Below are positions 62,930 through 64,000 of a stretch of DNA of 64,000 nt, piece by piece. Each line of letters begins with the position of its first letter. The stretch's first letter is position 1. Made by a program: the position numbers and the translations under genes. Source of the stretch: Halomonas sp. CH40 (GTDB lineage: Bacteria; Pseudomonadota; Gammaproteobacteria; Pseudomonadales; Halomonadaceae); assembly GCA_041875495.1 (NCBI GenBank), contig CP112982.1:1488001-1552000 (forward strand). Direction: 5' to 3'. The notes below the pieces were generated by a model. It saw nothing but the letters and a program-made list of their open reading frames with translations. It had not been told where the DNA came from and did no database searches.

Positions 62930-63550
62930 ATGCCAGCTCCATCCCCTTCGATTGATCGACGTATCTTCGAGCTCCTTTTGGAGCAAGAAAATTCGCATTT
63001 CACTGTTCGTGGTATACGGGATCAGTACGCAGAGCGATATGGGATTGCGAAAAACGATAGGGCAAAGCTAAGGAGCTTCCTATACGAAGGCATCAATAAA
63101 CTGCTTCGCGTTGGTGCCGTACAGCAAGATGAGCAAAAGCGGAAAAGGGATCAGGTTTACCACGTGTTGCCGACCATCCATGACACGCCAATTAACTGGG
63201 ACGGTGAACGCTTTGAGGCATGGCATAAAAGACAAAAATCTTCTTCAAAACAGAAGGCGCTGAGCGTAATTACTGCTACTGATTTGATCAGTAATGAAGA
63301 AGATAGTAAAGAAAACGATGATATACATGAAAGTCGTAACCTTGCATTGGAAAAAGAGCTTCTAGAAACCCAGAGCGAGTTTCTGTCTGCTATGGGGGAA
63401 ACGGAAAAATTTCGCCATCTGATGACTCAGTACCCTGACTTGCGGTCAAGCTTTGACAGTGATCATCGCGAGGCCTATGAACGTAGTGCTCGCCTCCTTG
63501 GCAGCGTCCGTGCTTTAGAAAAATCACTACAGCGATTAAGGGGAACATGA
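62930..63550 (+). CDS. Unknown protein with winged-helix-like start, partner of helicase
   Basis: A 206-residue soluble protein. The N-terminal region (SIDRRIFELLLEQENSHFTV; RSFLYEGINKLLRVGAV) looks like a winged helix, the middle is a basic/Ser-rich linker, and the C-terminus is a coiled coil (LEKELLETQSEFLSAMGETE; ARLLGSVRALEKSLQRL). No family named. I take the ATG at 62930 over a GTG three codons earlier; neither has a good ribosome site. Its stop overlaps the helicase start by four bases, so they are co-translated. Confidence 0.7.
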   Translation: MPAPSPSIDRRIFELLLEQENSHFTVRGIRDQYAERYGIAKNDRAKLRSFLYEGINKLLRVGAVQQDEQKRKRDQVYHVLPTIHDTPINWDGERFEAWHKRQKSSSKQKALSVITATDLISNEEDSKENDDIHESRNLALEKELLETQSEFLSAMGETEKFRHLMTQYPDLRSSFDSDHREAYERSARLLGSVRALEKSLQRLRGT

Positions 63551-64000
63551 AAAAGCCTCTACGCTCATGGCAGGAAGACTGCCTCACATCAGCAAAAGAG
63601 CACTATCTTCGGCATAGTGATTTTTTCGTCCAAGCAACACCAGCAAGTGGAAAAACGCGACTGGCAGCCGAAATTGCGCGCTGGCTGCTCGCAGAAAAAC
63701 GTATCGATTTCGTTGTTTGTTTTGCACCGACCAGAGAAGTGGTAGCCGGTATACAGCGAACGTTTGCTGAGGTATTAAAATCACGCTTTGGTGATGCGTT
63801 AGCCTCAGTAGGCGCGGCCTATACCTACCAATCTATGGAGTATCAGCCTGAGGAATTCTGGGCGTTATTCGAGCAGTACGCCATATTGGTCGTCTTTGAT
63901 GAGATTCATCATTGTGCCGGACATGACCCACTGTTGAGTAATGGGTGGGGTCAACAGATACTCCTGCGAATTCAGGACAATGCTCGCTACACTCTGGCGT
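63547..64000 (+). CDS. DEAD/DEAH-type superfamily 2 helicase, N-terminal part (runs off window)
   Basis: The first 151 codons are visible. The start KKPLRSWQEDCLTSAKEHYL resembles the Q-motif region of SF2 helicases; Walker A is ATPASGKTRLAAEIA, motif Ia FAPTREVV, and motif II VVFDEIHHCAGHD. Helicases like this open or anchor several phage-defence operons. What follows lies outside the window. Confidence 0.85.
   Translation, partial: MKKPLRSWQEDCLTSAKEHYLRHSDFFVQATPASGKTRLAAEIARWLLAEKRIDFVVCFAPTREVVAGIQRTFAEVLKSRFGDALASVGAAYTYQSMEYQPEEFWALFEQYAILVVFDEIHHCAGHDPLLSNGWGQQILLRIQDNARYTLA

Overview
The window looks like the chromosome of a halophilic gammaproteobacterium of the Halomonas / Halomonadaceae type. 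This is inferred from gene content (a betIBA choline-to-betaine cluster, a glycerol ABC importer of the GlpSTPQUV kind beside glpR, glpK and glpD, a phhB-tyrB pair, and FadE) and from acidic, moderately GC-rich genes; no taxonomic marker was searched.

Layout. (1) 1-22,860 is ordinary chromosome: the start of an aromatic aminotransferase, phhB, an SUMT (cobA-like) gene, a coiled-coil membrane protein, an SLC13-type permease, the glycerol regulon, fadE, betIBA, tRNA-Met(CAT) and the SRP RNA gene ffs. (2) Directly after ffs, at 22,863, comes an end of a Tn7-like transposon with spaced TGACATAA repeats and a 5' piece of tnsA. From here to the window end the sequence is an accessory island. (3) 23.2-28.7 kb is nested mobile DNA: an IS66 element sits inside an ISL3 transposase gene with an 8-bp duplication, a tyrosine recombinase gene is cut off by the ISL3 end, and an IS630 element lies beside it. 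(4) 29.4-31.6 kb holds what looks like a lone integron cassette (a DUF4209/HEPN-like protein with an attC site). (5) 31.9-42.5 kb carries rhodanese genes and an eight-gene complex-I-like operon. Its membrane arm (NuoA, H, J, K, L, M, N) is complete, but the usual NADH and Fe-S arm is replaced by one protein in which a cysteine-poor NuoB-like domain, two heavy-metal-binding motifs, a His-rich linker and a NuoD-like domain are fused. This is the strongest candidate for an undescribed system. A small Met/His-rich membrane protein follows it. (6) 42.6-56 kb is rich in cyclic-di-GMP genes: two near-identical GAF-EAL genes, a KaiC-like / GGDEF-EAL / PAS-GGDEF operon whose KaiC gene has an amber stop, and a PAS-GAF-PAS-GGDEF gene. 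Between them lie IS66, IS3, IS4, IS701 and group II intron debris. (7) 56.8-64 kb looks like a defence-type island: two unknown proteins, an ADP-ribosylglycohydrolase split by an amber codon, a methyltransferase-HNH fusion, a DUF4236 protein, an XRE regulator, and a new operon ending in a helicase that runs off the window.

How it fits together: GlpR probably controls glycerol uptake by ABC transporter (no glpF seen), phosphorylation by GlpK and oxidation by GlpD. BetI controls betaine synthesis. The island is a mosaic built by repeated insertion and by duplication: a stretch at 27.4-28.7 kb recurs at 54.25-54.47 kb, and a stretch at 42.57-43.95 kb recurs at 54.59-55.95 kb. All functional assignments are from reading motifs and gene context; no database search was run.
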